Below, piece by piece: positions 34,558-42,295 of a stretch of 64,000 nucleotides of DNA. The notes beneath the pieces are model-generated. The model worked only from the letters and a program-made list of their open reading frames with translations. It was not told the origin of the DNA and made no database searches. Location: assembly GCA_964621605.1 (NCBI GenBank), contig CAZUMJ010000012.1, positions 11,024 to 75,023 on the forward strand, given 5' to 3'. The DNA comes from CAZUMJ01 sp964621605 (lineage in GTDB: Bacteria; Actinomycetota; Acidimicrobiia; Acidimicrobiales; Iamiaceae). A program made the translations under genes and the position numbers. The number at the start of each line of letters is the position of its first letter. The first letter of the stretch is position 1.

Positions 34558-35406
34558 TCAGCTCGGGCACTCCAGCTTCCACGCGTTCAGCGACATCTTC
34601 TTCTTGACGCTGTAGAAGCCCTCGGACTTGGCGGCGGGGCACGTCTTGGTCAGGAACTTCGAGTCGGTGCCGGCGTACTCGATGTTCAGCACCGGCTTGC
34701 CCGCCGCGGTGAACCCGGCGAGCTCTGCGCACTCGCTGTAGGCGTGGCATTCCTCGTTCACGCTGAAGTCGAAGTACGGGGCCAGGTCCTTCGCCTGCTC
34801 GATGTCGCCCTTGAGGCCGACGGCCATGCCGCGGGCGTGGGCCTCGTCGGCGATCCAACGGTTGAAGGTGATCTGGTCGGCGTAGGTGATCTTGCGAGAC
34901 GCGGGTGTGAACGTCACGCCGGAAGCCGCGTAGACCTCGATCATGTCGGGGTCGATGGCGTCGAAGCCCTTGTCCTTGCACATGTCGATGCGTGCCTGCA
35001 GGAGTTGGCGCGGGGTCTTCCCGGTGGGGCCCACGTCGTCGAGGCGGAGGATGTTCAGCCACTGCTCGTCGGGCCACTCGGGGTTCGCGTTCGACAGCGC
35101 GGACCGTGGGAAGTCGGCGTAGTCGGGGCGGTAGTTCTCGATCGAGCCGAGGTCGATGTAGCAGACGAGGTACTTGCCCTTGGCCTTGAGCTGCGACACG
35201 ACCGACGCCGAGTTCTCGTACCCGTCGATGTCGTAGATGGGCGCCGCCTCGTTCATGTCGACGGGGGTCGTGAGCTGGATGTGCCATGCCTTGCCGCTCG
35301 GTGGCTTGGTGTAGGTGGCGGGTTGGCAGGCGGTCATGGTGAGAACAAGTGTCACGGTCACTGCCGCTAGACCGAGGAACTTGGGGAGTTTGTTGGGGAG
35401 GAACAT
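34558..35406 (-). CDS. GH114-like (endo-alpha-1,4-polygalactosaminidase) lipoprotein
   Basis: 282 residues. KLPKFLGLAAVTVTLVLTMTAC is a lipoprotein signal with the lipobox Cys. The body matches the TM1410/GH114 barrel: WHIQLTTPVD, APIYDIDGYENSA, KYLVCYIDLGSIENYRPDYADFP, GFDAIDPDMIEVYAASGV, WIADEAHARGMAVGLKGD, DFSVNEECHAY. The conserved Asp and Glu residues (IDPDM, NEEC) are in place. The family cleaves galactosaminogalactan-type polymers, but most bacterial members are uncharacterised. Start ATG 35406 or an ATG 9 codons upstream. Confidence 0.82.
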   Translation of the reverse strand: MFLPNKLPKFLGLAAVTVTLVLTMTACQPATYTKPPSGKAWHIQLTTPVDMNEAAPIYDIDGYENSASVVSQLKAKGKYLVCYIDLGSIENYRPDYADFPRSALSNANPEWPDEQWLNILRLDDVGPTGKTPRQLLQARIDMCKDKGFDAIDPDMIEVYAASGVTFTPASRKITYADQITFNRWIADEAHARGMAVGLKGDIEQAKDLAPYFDFSVNEECHAYSECAELAGFTAAGKPVLNIEYAGTDSKFLTKTCPAAKSEGFYSVKKKMSLNAWKLECPS

Positions 35407-35654
35407 GCCCGAGTACTTCGGCGCGTCACGCATCAGGGTTGACGGCAGAAAGTAGAAAATCGTTGTCACATAAGGCTCTCTGCGTGTCGCCCCGTGTCGC
35501 GTCGTAGTGATGTGGCCAGGCGCGCGGTCACAGCGCGCGGGTCGCGCGCGGCGCGTCTCGCCAGCACCGTGGCCGTGGGTGACGAGGCGTAGCGAGACGT
35601 CGGTGGCGTGCTGCGGCGTGCGCGGCGTTGGGACGGTCGGGCCCGGGGCCGTAA

Positions 35655-35671
35655 TCTGACGGGGCATCAGA
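35655..35671. promoter_or_regulatory. 17-bp operator, site 5 (TCTGACGGGGCATCAGA)
   Basis: Ends 25 bases before the start of the FadA6-like thiolase. Flanking A and T extend the repeat (ATCTGACG-GGG-CATCAGAT). The rest of the 290-base spacer 35407-35696 shows nothing else that I recognise. Confidence 0.75.
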
Positions 35672-35696
35672 TCCGATCCGACCCCCGGGGGTAGCC

Positions 35697-36845
35697 GTGG
35701 CCGAGGCCTACATCGTCGACGCAGTTCGCTCGCCCGTCGGGCGCCGAGGTGGCGGCCTCTCGCAGGTCCACCCCGCCGACCTGGGTGCGCATGCCTTGCA
35801 GGCGCTCATGCAGCGCAGCGGCATCGACCCGGCCGCGGTCGAGGACGTGGTCTTCGGCTGTGTCGACACGATCGGCGGGCAGGCCGGTGACATCGCGCGC
35901 ACCTGCTGGCTGTCTGCCGGGCTCCCCGAGCACGTCCCCGGCACGACCGTCGACCGCCAGTGCGGGTCCTCGCAGCAGGCAGTCCACTTCGCGGCCCAAG
36001 CGGTCATGTCGGGTACCGCCGACGTGGTGGTGGCAGGCGGCGTCCAGCAGATGAGCCAGATCCCGATCAGCTCCGCGATGCTCGTCGGTCAGGAGTTCGG
36101 CTTCCCAGACCCGTTCAGCGGTTCGAAGGGCTGGATCGAGCGCTACGGCACCCAAGAGGTCAGCCAGTTCCGGTCTGCGGAGATGATCGCAGAGCGTTGG
36201 GACTGCTCCCGCGACGACATGGAGCAGTTCGCGGTGACCTCACATGAGCGGGCCATCCGTGCCCGTGCCGAAGGCCGCTTCGACGCCGAGATCGCACCGC
36301 TGGGCGACTGCGCCGCAGACGAAGGCCCGCGCGAGCCCAACTGGGACAAGATCCGCTCGCTGCCCACCCTGACCGACGGCGGGCGGGTGACCGCGGCGTG
36401 CGCCAGCCAGATCTCCGACGCCTCGGCTGCCCTCCTCGTCGTGAGCGAAGCGGCGTTGAAGACGCACAACCTCACACCTCGGGCGCGCATCCACCACCTC
36501 TCGGTGCGCGCGGATGACCCGGTGTGGATGCTCACCGCGCCGATCCCGGCCACCCGGCACGCGCTGGAGCGCACCGGCCTCTCGCTCGACGACATCGACC
36601 TCGTCGAGATCAACGAGGCATTCGCGTCGGTGGTGCTGGCGTGGGCGAAGGAGCTCGACGCCGACCTCGAGAAGGTGAACGTGAACGGTGGGGCCATCGC
36701 CCTCGGTCACCCGCTCGGCGCGACGGGCGCACGCCTCATGACGACGCTCCTGCACGAGCTCGAGCGCACGGGCGGCCGCTACGGCCTCCAGACCATGTGC
36801 GAAGGCGGCGGGCAGGCCAACGTCACCATCATCGAGCGCCTCTGA
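35697..36845 (+). CDS. fadA6: acetyl-CoA acetyltransferase / thiolase, FadA6-like
   Basis: 382 residues of a type II thiolase. VDRQCGSSQQAVHFAAQAV has the nucleophile Cys, NVNGGAIALGHPLGATGARLM the His, and MCEGGGQANVTII the second Cys. In mycobacteria FadA6 belongs to the C/D-ring regulon and removes acetyl units in that pathway. Length and motifs fit, and the gene shares the operator of the other C/D-ring genes. Start GTG 35697 follows GGGGGT by 5 bases. Confidence 0.8.
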   Translation: MAEAYIVDAVRSPVGRRGGGLSQVHPADLGAHALQALMQRSGIDPAAVEDVVFGCVDTIGGQAGDIARTCWLSAGLPEHVPGTTVDRQCGSSQQAVHFAAQAVMSGTADVVVAGGVQQMSQIPISSAMLVGQEFGFPDPFSGSKGWIERYGTQEVSQFRSAEMIAERWDCSRDDMEQFAVTSHERAIRARAEGRFDAEIAPLGDCAADEGPREPNWDKIRSLPTLTDGGRVTAACASQISDASAALLVVSEAALKTHNLTPRARIHHLSVRADDPVWMLTAPIPATRHALERTGLSLDDIDLVEINEAFASVVLAWAKELDADLEKVNVNGGAIALGHPLGATGARLMTTLLHELERTGGRYGLQTMCEGGGQANVTIIERL

Positions 36846-36886
36846 GCAGGCGTGCTGCGTCGGGCGCGGCGCGGCTCGCGCCGGTG

Positions 36887-36904
36887 CCTCACCGTCAGGT
36901 GAGG
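36887..36904. terminator. hairpin between convergent genes
   Basis: CCTCACC-GTCA-GGTGAGG, a 7-bp perfect stem with a 4-base loop. The stop codon of the reverse-strand lipoprotein lies in the loop. It sits 41 bases after the thiolase stop. Confidence 0.5.
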
Positions 36905-37593
36905 TGCGGCACCGGGGCCGGTGTCGTCGTCGACGTGGCCGGGGGCGTCGGTCGTGCGGCACCGAGACGGTTCACGACGAGTTGCTCGACCTTGGTAGCG
37001 GCCGGCGTGAGCAACTCGGGTGTCGCGACGGGGCTCACGATGCTGACCGTGAACTGGACGTCACGGAGCAGTACCCGCGCTTCGACGAACCCGTCGCCGG
37101 TGACCGACCACCCGCCGTCGCCCGCCGCCACCGCCGTGGGCTTGACCCCAGGTGACATGTCGGCAAGCGTCGCCCGCACCTGATCGAGCGTGTCGGTGGC
37201 GCGCTCGGCCCCGATCACGATCGAGGCACCCGAGGTGGCGTCGTCGGTGAGTGCCCCCTTGAAGGTGCAGCTCACGAAGCCCTGTCCGTTGTCGTGTGCC
37301 ACGGCGTCGCCCTCGACGTGGAAGCCGCCGGCGTCGGACACCATCTCTTGGCTGAGGCCGTTGCACGGGTCGGGAACCGAGCCGTCGGGCTTGAGCTGGG
37401 GCACGAGGGTTGCGGTCGGGCCCGGCGTGGTCGCGCGCACGGATGCGATCGACGTGGTGGTTCGCTGGCGGGTGTCGGCGTCTGCGTCGCCCTTTCCCTT
37501 CCCTCCGCCGCTGCATCCCGTCGCCACGCCGACGATCGCGGCCAGTGCGACGAGCACGGCCCGCGCCGCGAGCGGTCGGCGTCGCGTCGTCAC
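36895..37593 (-). CDS. putative lipoprotein, DUF3558-like
   Basis: 232 residues. RRRPLAARAVLVALAAIVGVATGC is a lipoprotein signal. The mature chain has DPCNGLSQEMVSDAGG, GFVSCTFKG and two paired Cys, like the DUF3558 group of actinobacterial lipoproteins of unknown function, then a Thr/Pro-rich end. The GTG start overlaps the stop of the upstream Dabb gene by 4 bases (GTGA). Confidence 0.7.
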   Translation of the reverse strand: MTTRRRPLAARAVLVALAAIVGVATGCSGGGKGKGDADADTRQRTTTSIASVRATTPGPTATLVPQLKPDGSVPDPCNGLSQEMVSDAGGFHVEGDAVAHDNGQGFVSCTFKGALTDDATSGASIVIGAERATDTLDQVRATLADMSPGVKPTAVAAGDGGWSVTGDGFVEARVLLRDVQFTVSIVSPVATPELLTPAATKVEQLVVNRLGAARPTPPATSTTTPAPVPHLT

Positions 37594-37883
37594 GCGGTCC
37601 ACTGCATGCGCATCGACGACGCACGGATCGGGTCGAGCAGGGTATCGACGAGCGAACGGTGCGCAGGGTGCGCGAGGTAGGCGCGCCACGCGGTCTCGTC
37701 GCTGAAGGTGGCGTGGATTGCGATGTGCGCGTTTCCTTCTGCCAGACCAGCATCTTCGGACACGTCGTACGTCGAGATCGAAGGGATCTGGGCCGGCAGC
37801 GCGCGCAGGCCCTCGACGAGCGCGGTGCGCTCGGCGGCGGTGGCCTCGGGGTGGCACACGACGAGGACTTGGTGGTGCAGCAT
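37590..37883 (-). CDS. Dabb/EthD-like dimeric alpha-beta barrel protein
   Basis: 97 residues: MLHHQVLVVCHPEATAAERTALVEGL, ISTYDVSEDAGLAEGNAHIAIHATFSDETAWRAYLAHPAHRSLVDTLLDPI. The pattern fits the stress-responsive A/B barrel (Dabb) family, small homodimers that include decarboxylases and cyclases as well as unknowns. Start ATG 37883. Overlaps the lipoprotein gene downstream. Confidence 0.82.
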   Translation of the reverse strand: MLHHQVLVVCHPEATAAERTALVEGLRALPAQIPSISTYDVSEDAGLAEGNAHIAIHATFSDETAWRAYLAHPAHRSLVDTLLDPIRASSMRMQWTA

Positions 37884-37918
37884 CGACTCTCCAGAGATCG
37901 GGATCGGGGTGTGGGTGC

Positions 37919-38668
37919 CTACTGCAGGCCCGCGAACCTGCCGCCGTCTACGGGGACCGCTGCGCCGGTGACGAAACGGGCGGACTCCGAGCACAGGAAC
38001 GCGGCCACCCGTCCGAAGTCGGCAGGGTCGCCGACCGTGCCGGCGGGTACGGCCTTGACCGCCACCTCGACGGGCACACCGAGGTGCGCGAGCCGCTCGG
38101 TGTCGTGCAGGCCTGGCTGGATCGAGTTCACGGTGATGCCCTCCGCGGCGACCTCACGCGCGAGCGTCTTGAGGAACGCCGTCGCCCCGGCACGAGCCAC
38201 GTTCGACAGCAGCAGCGTCGAGGCTGGCTCGCGCACGGTCGACGACGTGATCGCCACGATTCGCCCCCAACGCTGTGCCCGCATGGCGGGAAGGGCGGCC
38301 TGGCACATGGCGACGGTGGACAGCAGGGTGAGCTCGAGGGCGGGAAGGTACGCGTTGAGCGGGGTCGACTCGACGGTGCCCGCGGGTGGTCCGCCCGCGT
38401 TGGGGACGAGGATGTCGATGCCGCCCAGCACCTCGCCCGCAGCGTCGACGAAGGCGGTGGCACCATCGGGGCTGCTGACGTCGGCCACGACGGCGGTCAC
38501 GTCGGCGTCGGTGCTGAAGGTGGCTCGTGCCGTCGCGAGGCGCCCGGCGTCGCGCCCGCAGATCACGACGCGGACGCCCTCTGCGGCAAGGGCTTGTGCG
38601 ACGCCGAGGCCGAGGCCCGCTGAGGCGGCAGCGACCGCGGCGCGCCGCCCGGCGAGTCCCAGATCCAT
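37919..38668 (-). CDS. SDR-fold protein lacking the usual catalytic Tyr/Lys
   Basis: 249 residues. AAVAAASAGLGLGVAQAL replaces the usual TGxxxGIG, VVICGRDAGRL and PNAGGPPAG are kept, and the C-terminus has ESARFVTGAAVPVDGG. At the YxxxK position the sequence is SNVAR (in LLLSNVARAGATAF), so both Tyr and Lys are missing. A subgroup of SDRs of this kind exists; reaction unknown. Start ATG 38668. It lies 35 bases from the Dabb gene on the same strand. Confidence 0.8.
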   Translation of the reverse strand: MDLGLAGRRAAVAAASAGLGLGVAQALAAEGVRVVICGRDAGRLATARATFSTDADVTAVVADVSSPDGATAFVDAAGEVLGGIDILVPNAGGPPAGTVESTPLNAYLPALELTLLSTVAMCQAALPAMRAQRWGRIVAITSSTVREPASTLLLSNVARAGATAFLKTLAREVAAEGITVNSIQPGLHDTERLAHLGVPVEVAVKAVPAGTVGDPADFGRVAAFLCSESARFVTGAAVPVDGGRFAGLQ

Positions 38669-38763
38669 ACGGCGACCGTACCGCGGCCGGTGAGCTGCCT
38701 CGACCCGTGCCTCTGGGGGAGCCGTCGTGCGAGCCGTGCCAGCCGGTGCGGCAGGCTTGTCAG

Positions 38764-39690
38764 GTGCCACCCACCGTCAGCGCCGTGCACGACCCCGACG
38801 ACCCGCGCGTCGCCGCGTTCCGTGACCTGACCGACGCGGAGCTACGACGGCACCGTGAAGCGCCACGGCCCGCTGCTCACGAGGCCGGCGCTGTTCACGA
38901 GGCCGGCGCTGTTCATGAGGCTGACGCGGACCACGGCTCGGTCGCTGCCCACGGCTCGTTCATCGTCGAGGGCCACCTGGCGCTCGAGGCGCTCGTCGCC
39001 TCGCCGTACCGGGTGCGCTCGATGCTCGTCGCCGAGTCGCAACTGGAGCGGGCCCTGGCAACTGCGGCCGGGTTGGCGGAGGATGTCGCGCTGTACGTGG
39101 CGAGCCGACCGGTCCTCGACGCGACGGTCGGCTTCCGCATCCACCGTGGGGTCGTGGCGTGCGCGGCACGCCAAGCGCCGCTGGAGCCGGCGTCGCTGGT
39201 GGCAGCCGCGCGGCTGATCCTCGTCGTGGAAGGGGTGAACGATCACGAGAACCTCGGGGGGCTGTTCCGCAACGCGGCCGCGTTCGGGGTGGGTGCGGTG
39301 CTGCTCGACCCGACCTGTGCCGACCCGCTCTATCGTCGAGCGATCCGGGTATCGCTCGGGCATGTCCTTCGGGTGCCGTTCGCTCGGGTCGACCCGTGGC
39401 CGGCCGCGCTGGCCGAGCTTGCCGACGCGCACGACATGGCGACGGTGGCCCTCACGCCGGCGCATGACGCGCCCGCGCTACGAACAGTTCTGGAGCGGCT
39501 GGTGAGGCCCCGGCCGGCACGCGTCGCGCTCCTGCTCGGGGCTGAGGGGCCTGGTCTGGGTGCGGCGGCCCTTGGTGCGTCGCAGGAACGAGCCCGCATC
39601 CCGATGGCACACGGCGTCGACTCGCTCAACGTGGCCACTGCCGCGGCGGTCGCGTTGTACGAGCTCGACCGGGTGGCTCAGGCCCCGTAG
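38764..39690 (+). CDS. SpoU/TrmH-family RNA 2'-O-methyltransferase
   Basis: 308 residues. The SPOUT knot motifs are clear: LILVVEGVNDHENLGGLFRNAAAFG (motif 1), ARVALLLGAEGPGLG (motif 2) and RIPMAHGVDSLNVATAAAVALYEL (motif 3). An N-terminal substrate-binding part (FIVEGHLALEALVAS) precedes it. Residues near 38-60 are an in-frame HEAGAV repeat. Target RNA site unknown. Start GTG 38764. The end overlaps the convergent SDR by 13 bases. Confidence 0.88.
   Translation: MPPTVSAVHDPDDPRVAAFRDLTDAELRRHREAPRPAAHEAGAVHEAGAVHEADADHGSVAAHGSFIVEGHLALEALVASPYRVRSMLVAESQLERALATAAGLAEDVALYVASRPVLDATVGFRIHRGVVACAARQAPLEPASLVAAARLILVVEGVNDHENLGGLFRNAAAFGVGAVLLDPTCADPLYRRAIRVSLGHVLRVPFARVDPWPAALAELADAHDMATVALTPAHDAPALRTVLERLVRPRPARVALLLGAEGPGLGAAALGASQERARIPMAHGVDSLNVATAAAVALYELDRVAQAP
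38878..38931. repeat. 18-bp in-frame tandem repeat
   Basis: Units CACGAGGCCGGCGCTGTT at 38878 and 38896, with a diverged third at 38914. Codes for HEAGAV-HEAGAV-HEADAD in the methyltransferase. Confidence 0.85.
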
Positions 39691-40586
39691 ACAGGTGCCG
39701 GCGCGGGTGCCTCGGCCAGCAGGCGGCGCACGACGGGCCCCAGCTCGGCAGGGTCCCAGCGGGCACCCTTGTCTTCGGTGGGGCCGTGTTGCCACCCGTC
39801 CGCGACGCCGACCTTGCCGCCCTCGACCTCGAACATGCGCCCGGTCACCCCCGCGCTGTCTGTCGAGACCAGCCACGCGACCAGCGGGGAGACGTTGGCG
39901 GGGTCCATAGCGTCGAACGCTCCCTCAGCCACCTCGGCCATCATGTCGGTGAACACCCCTTCGGTCATGCGGGTCCGCGCAGCGGGGGCGAGCGCGTTGG
40001 CGGTGACGCCGTAGCGGGCGAGCTCGGCGGACTGCACCAGCGTCAGCGCGGCGATGCCACCCTTGGCGGCGGAGTAGGCGGCTTGCCCGACCGATCCGAG
40101 GATGCCTGCGCCGGAGCTGGTGTTGACGATGCGTGCGTCGACGGCATCGCCGGCCTTGGAACGGTCACGCCAGTAGGCCGCGGCGTGGCGAGAGACGGTG
40201 AAGTGCCCCTTCAAGTTGACGCGGAGCACCGCGTCCCATTCGTCCTCGGCGACGTTGGCGAACATGCGGTCGCGGACGATGCCGGCGTTGTTCACGACGG
40301 CGTCGAGGCGACCGAACACCTCGACGGCCTGGTCGACGAGGCGCTTGGCGCCTGCGAAGTCGGCGACGTCGTCGGCGTTCACGACCCCGTGCCCGCCCAG
40401 GGCTTCGATCTCACGCACGACGTCGGCTGCAGGGCCGGTGGAACCGCCCGAGCCGTCGAGCTCCGCGCCGACGTCGTTGACCACCACGTTGGCGCCCTGG
40501 CGGGCGAGCTCGAGGGCGTGCGCACGGCCCAACCCGCGGGCGGCGCCCGTCACGATCACGACTCGACCGTCGCAGATGCCACCCAT
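39678..40586 (-). CDS. SDR-family (3-hydroxyacyl-CoA) dehydrogenase, MFE-2-like
   Basis: 302 residues: VVIVTGAARGLGRAHALELARQG, NVVVNDVGAELDGSGG, NNAGIVRDRMFANV, YSAAK. Closely related in plan to the SDR at 6557 and to Rv3548c. Start ATG 40586 has GGAGG 5 bases upstream; an in-frame ATG 11 codons earlier lacks one. It is controlled by operator site 6. The likely role is oxidation of a ring-derived beta-hydroxyacyl-CoA; the two paralogues may serve different steps. Confidence 0.85.
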   Translation of the reverse strand: MGGICDGRVVIVTGAARGLGRAHALELARQGANVVVNDVGAELDGSGGSTGPAADVVREIEALGGHGVVNADDVADFAGAKRLVDQAVEVFGRLDAVVNNAGIVRDRMFANVAEDEWDAVLRVNLKGHFTVSRHAAAYWRDRSKAGDAVDARIVNTSSGAGILGSVGQAAYSAAKGGIAALTLVQSAELARYGVTANALAPAARTRMTEGVFTDMMAEVAEGAFDAMDPANVSPLVAWLVSTDSAGVTGRMFEVEGGKVGVADGWQHGPTEDKGARWDPAELGPVVRRLLAEAPAPAPVYGA

Positions 40587-40649
40587 GAGGTCCTCCAACG
40601 CTGTCCGGTGAACGGCCACCTGGCGTGGCCGGTCGGGTGACCGACGATA

Positions 40650-40666
40650 CCTGACGACCCGTCAGG
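40650..40666. promoter_or_regulatory. 17-bp operator, site 6 (CCTGACGACCCGTCAGG)
   Basis: Perfect half sites, extended by A and T (ACCTGACG-ACC-CGTCAGGT). It stands 63 bases before the SDR start at 40586. The remaining spacer up to 40882 shows nothing that I recognise. Confidence 0.75.
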
Positions 40667-40882
40667 TCCTGCTACCGGGGGAAGGGCCCGCGGAGCGTGC
40701 CTGCGCTGCCCGGACTCGGACGGGCGAGCTGCGCTCGCTGCTCGCCAGGGCCCGAAAACGACGGCGGGTGGGCCCCCGGCGGTGCGATGCACCGTCCAGG
40801 AGCCCACCCTGACTCGTCGTCGTGCCTCGAGGTGAGGCATGCCCCCGGTGGCGTCAGCTGCGCGCCCCGAAGGTGCGTTGGA

Positions 40883-42088
40883 TCAGCTGAGGCGCTCGAC
40901 GATCATCGCCATGCCCTGGCCGCCACCGACGCACATGCTCTCGAGACCCCAGGTCTTGTCGGCGTCCTGCAGGCCGTGGATCAGGGTCGTCATGATGCGG
41001 GCGCCGGTCATGCCGAAGGGGTGACCCAGGGCGATGGCGCCACCGTTCACGTTCAGCTTGTCGTAGCTGATGCCGAGGTGCTTCGCCGACGGGACGATCT
41101 GCGCGGCGAACGCCTCGTTGATCTCGACCAGGTCGATGTCGTCGATGGTCTTGCCGGCACGCTTGAGCACCTGGCGGATCGCCTCGACCGGGCCGAGGCC
41201 CATGATCTCGGGGTTCAGGCCGGTGACGCCCGAGGCCACGACGCGGGCCAGCGGGGTGATGCCGAGCTCCTTGGCCTTGGTGTCGCTCATCACGACGACC
41301 GCGGCGGCGCCGTCGTTGAGGGGGCAGGCGTTGCCGGCGGTCACGGTGCCGTCGGGGCGGAAGGCCGGGCCGAGCTTGGCGAGCTTCTCGACGGTGGTGC
41401 CGGCACGGATGCCGTCATCGGTCGACACGACGGTGCCGTCGGGGAGGGTCACCGGGGTGATCTCCTCCTCCCAGAAGCCGCGCTCGAGCGAGGCGCTCGC
41501 ACGCTGCTGCGAGAGGGCGGCGAACTCGTCCTGCTCCTCGCGGGTCACCTTCTCGAACTGCGCGACGTTCTCGGCGGTCTCGCCCATCGCGATGTAGACG
41601 TCGGGGAGGCCGGCCGGGGGCTCCCACGCGGGGGCGCCACCCTTGGCGCGCTCAGCGGTGCGGCTCTGGGCGTCGGCGAAGATCGAGTTGGGCGGGCCGT
41701 CGTCGGCCATGCCGTTCGCGAAGCGGCTGACGGTCTCGACACCGGCAGCGATGAACACGTCGCCTTCGCCGGCACGGATGGCGTGCGCGGCCATGCGGAT
41801 GGTCTGCAGCGACGAGGAGCAGTACCGGTTCACGGTCACGCCGGGCACGTCGGGCAGGCCGGCAAGGATGCTCACGATGCGAGCCAGGTTGCTGCCGGAC
41901 TCACCGGCGGGCTGGCCACAGCCGAGCATGAGGTCTTCGACCGACTGGGGGTCGAGTTGGGGCACCTTCGCAAGCGCGGCCTTGACGATCTGGGAGGCGA
42001 GGTCGTCGGGGCGGATGCTGGCGAGCTGACCCTTGAACGCACGCCCGATGGGCGAGCGGGCAGTGGCGACGATCACGGCTTCGGGCAT
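40883..42088 (-). CDS. acetyl-CoA acetyltransferase, FadA3-like
   Basis: 401 residues. MPEAVIVATARSPIGRAFKG, VTVNRYCSSSLQTIRMAAH (nucleophile Cys), NVNGGAIALGHPFGMTGARIM, MCVGGGQGMAMIVE. All catalytic residues are intact. The N-terminus and the NRYCSSSLQT stretch match my memory of mycobacterial FadA3 (Rv1074c). General beta-oxidation thiolase, or a thiolase for side-chain steps. No 17-bp operator precedes it. Start ATG 42088; one 14 codons upstream is less likely. Confidence 0.83.
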   Translation of the reverse strand: MPEAVIVATARSPIGRAFKGQLASIRPDDLASQIVKAALAKVPQLDPQSVEDLMLGCGQPAGESGSNLARIVSILAGLPDVPGVTVNRYCSSSLQTIRMAAHAIRAGEGDVFIAAGVETVSRFANGMADDGPPNSIFADAQSRTAERAKGGAPAWEPPAGLPDVYIAMGETAENVAQFEKVTREEQDEFAALSQQRASASLERGFWEEEITPVTLPDGTVVSTDDGIRAGTTVEKLAKLGPAFRPDGTVTAGNACPLNDGAAAVVVMSDTKAKELGITPLARVVASGVTGLNPEIMGLGPVEAIRQVLKRAGKTIDDIDLVEINEAFAAQIVPSAKHLGISYDKLNVNGGAIALGHPFGMTGARIMTTLIHGLQDADKTWGLESMCVGGGQGMAMIVERLS

Positions 42089-42181
42089 GGGTGGTGCTCC
42101 TCGTGTGCGGATGGTGAACGCCGGGTCCACGAACCTCGGCGATGATGGGTGACGGCCCCCCGGGCCGCTCCGCCGACATGT

Positions 42182-42195
42182 TTACTGCCCGGTAA
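42182..42195. promoter_or_regulatory. possible operator TTAC-N6-GTAA
   Basis: TTACTGCCCGGTAA stands 94 bases upstream of the thiolase start. Only the four outer base pairs are symmetric. It could belong to a different regulator from the 17-bp sites; support is weak. Confidence 0.25.
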
Positions 42196-42295
42196 CAACC
42201 CGGGTCACGTTCGGACGGGGGAGCGTGGCAAGCGTCTCAGGGATGCAGGTCGTGCTCGGCGGTGCGAGGACGGGCTCACGGATGCGACGGGTGCT

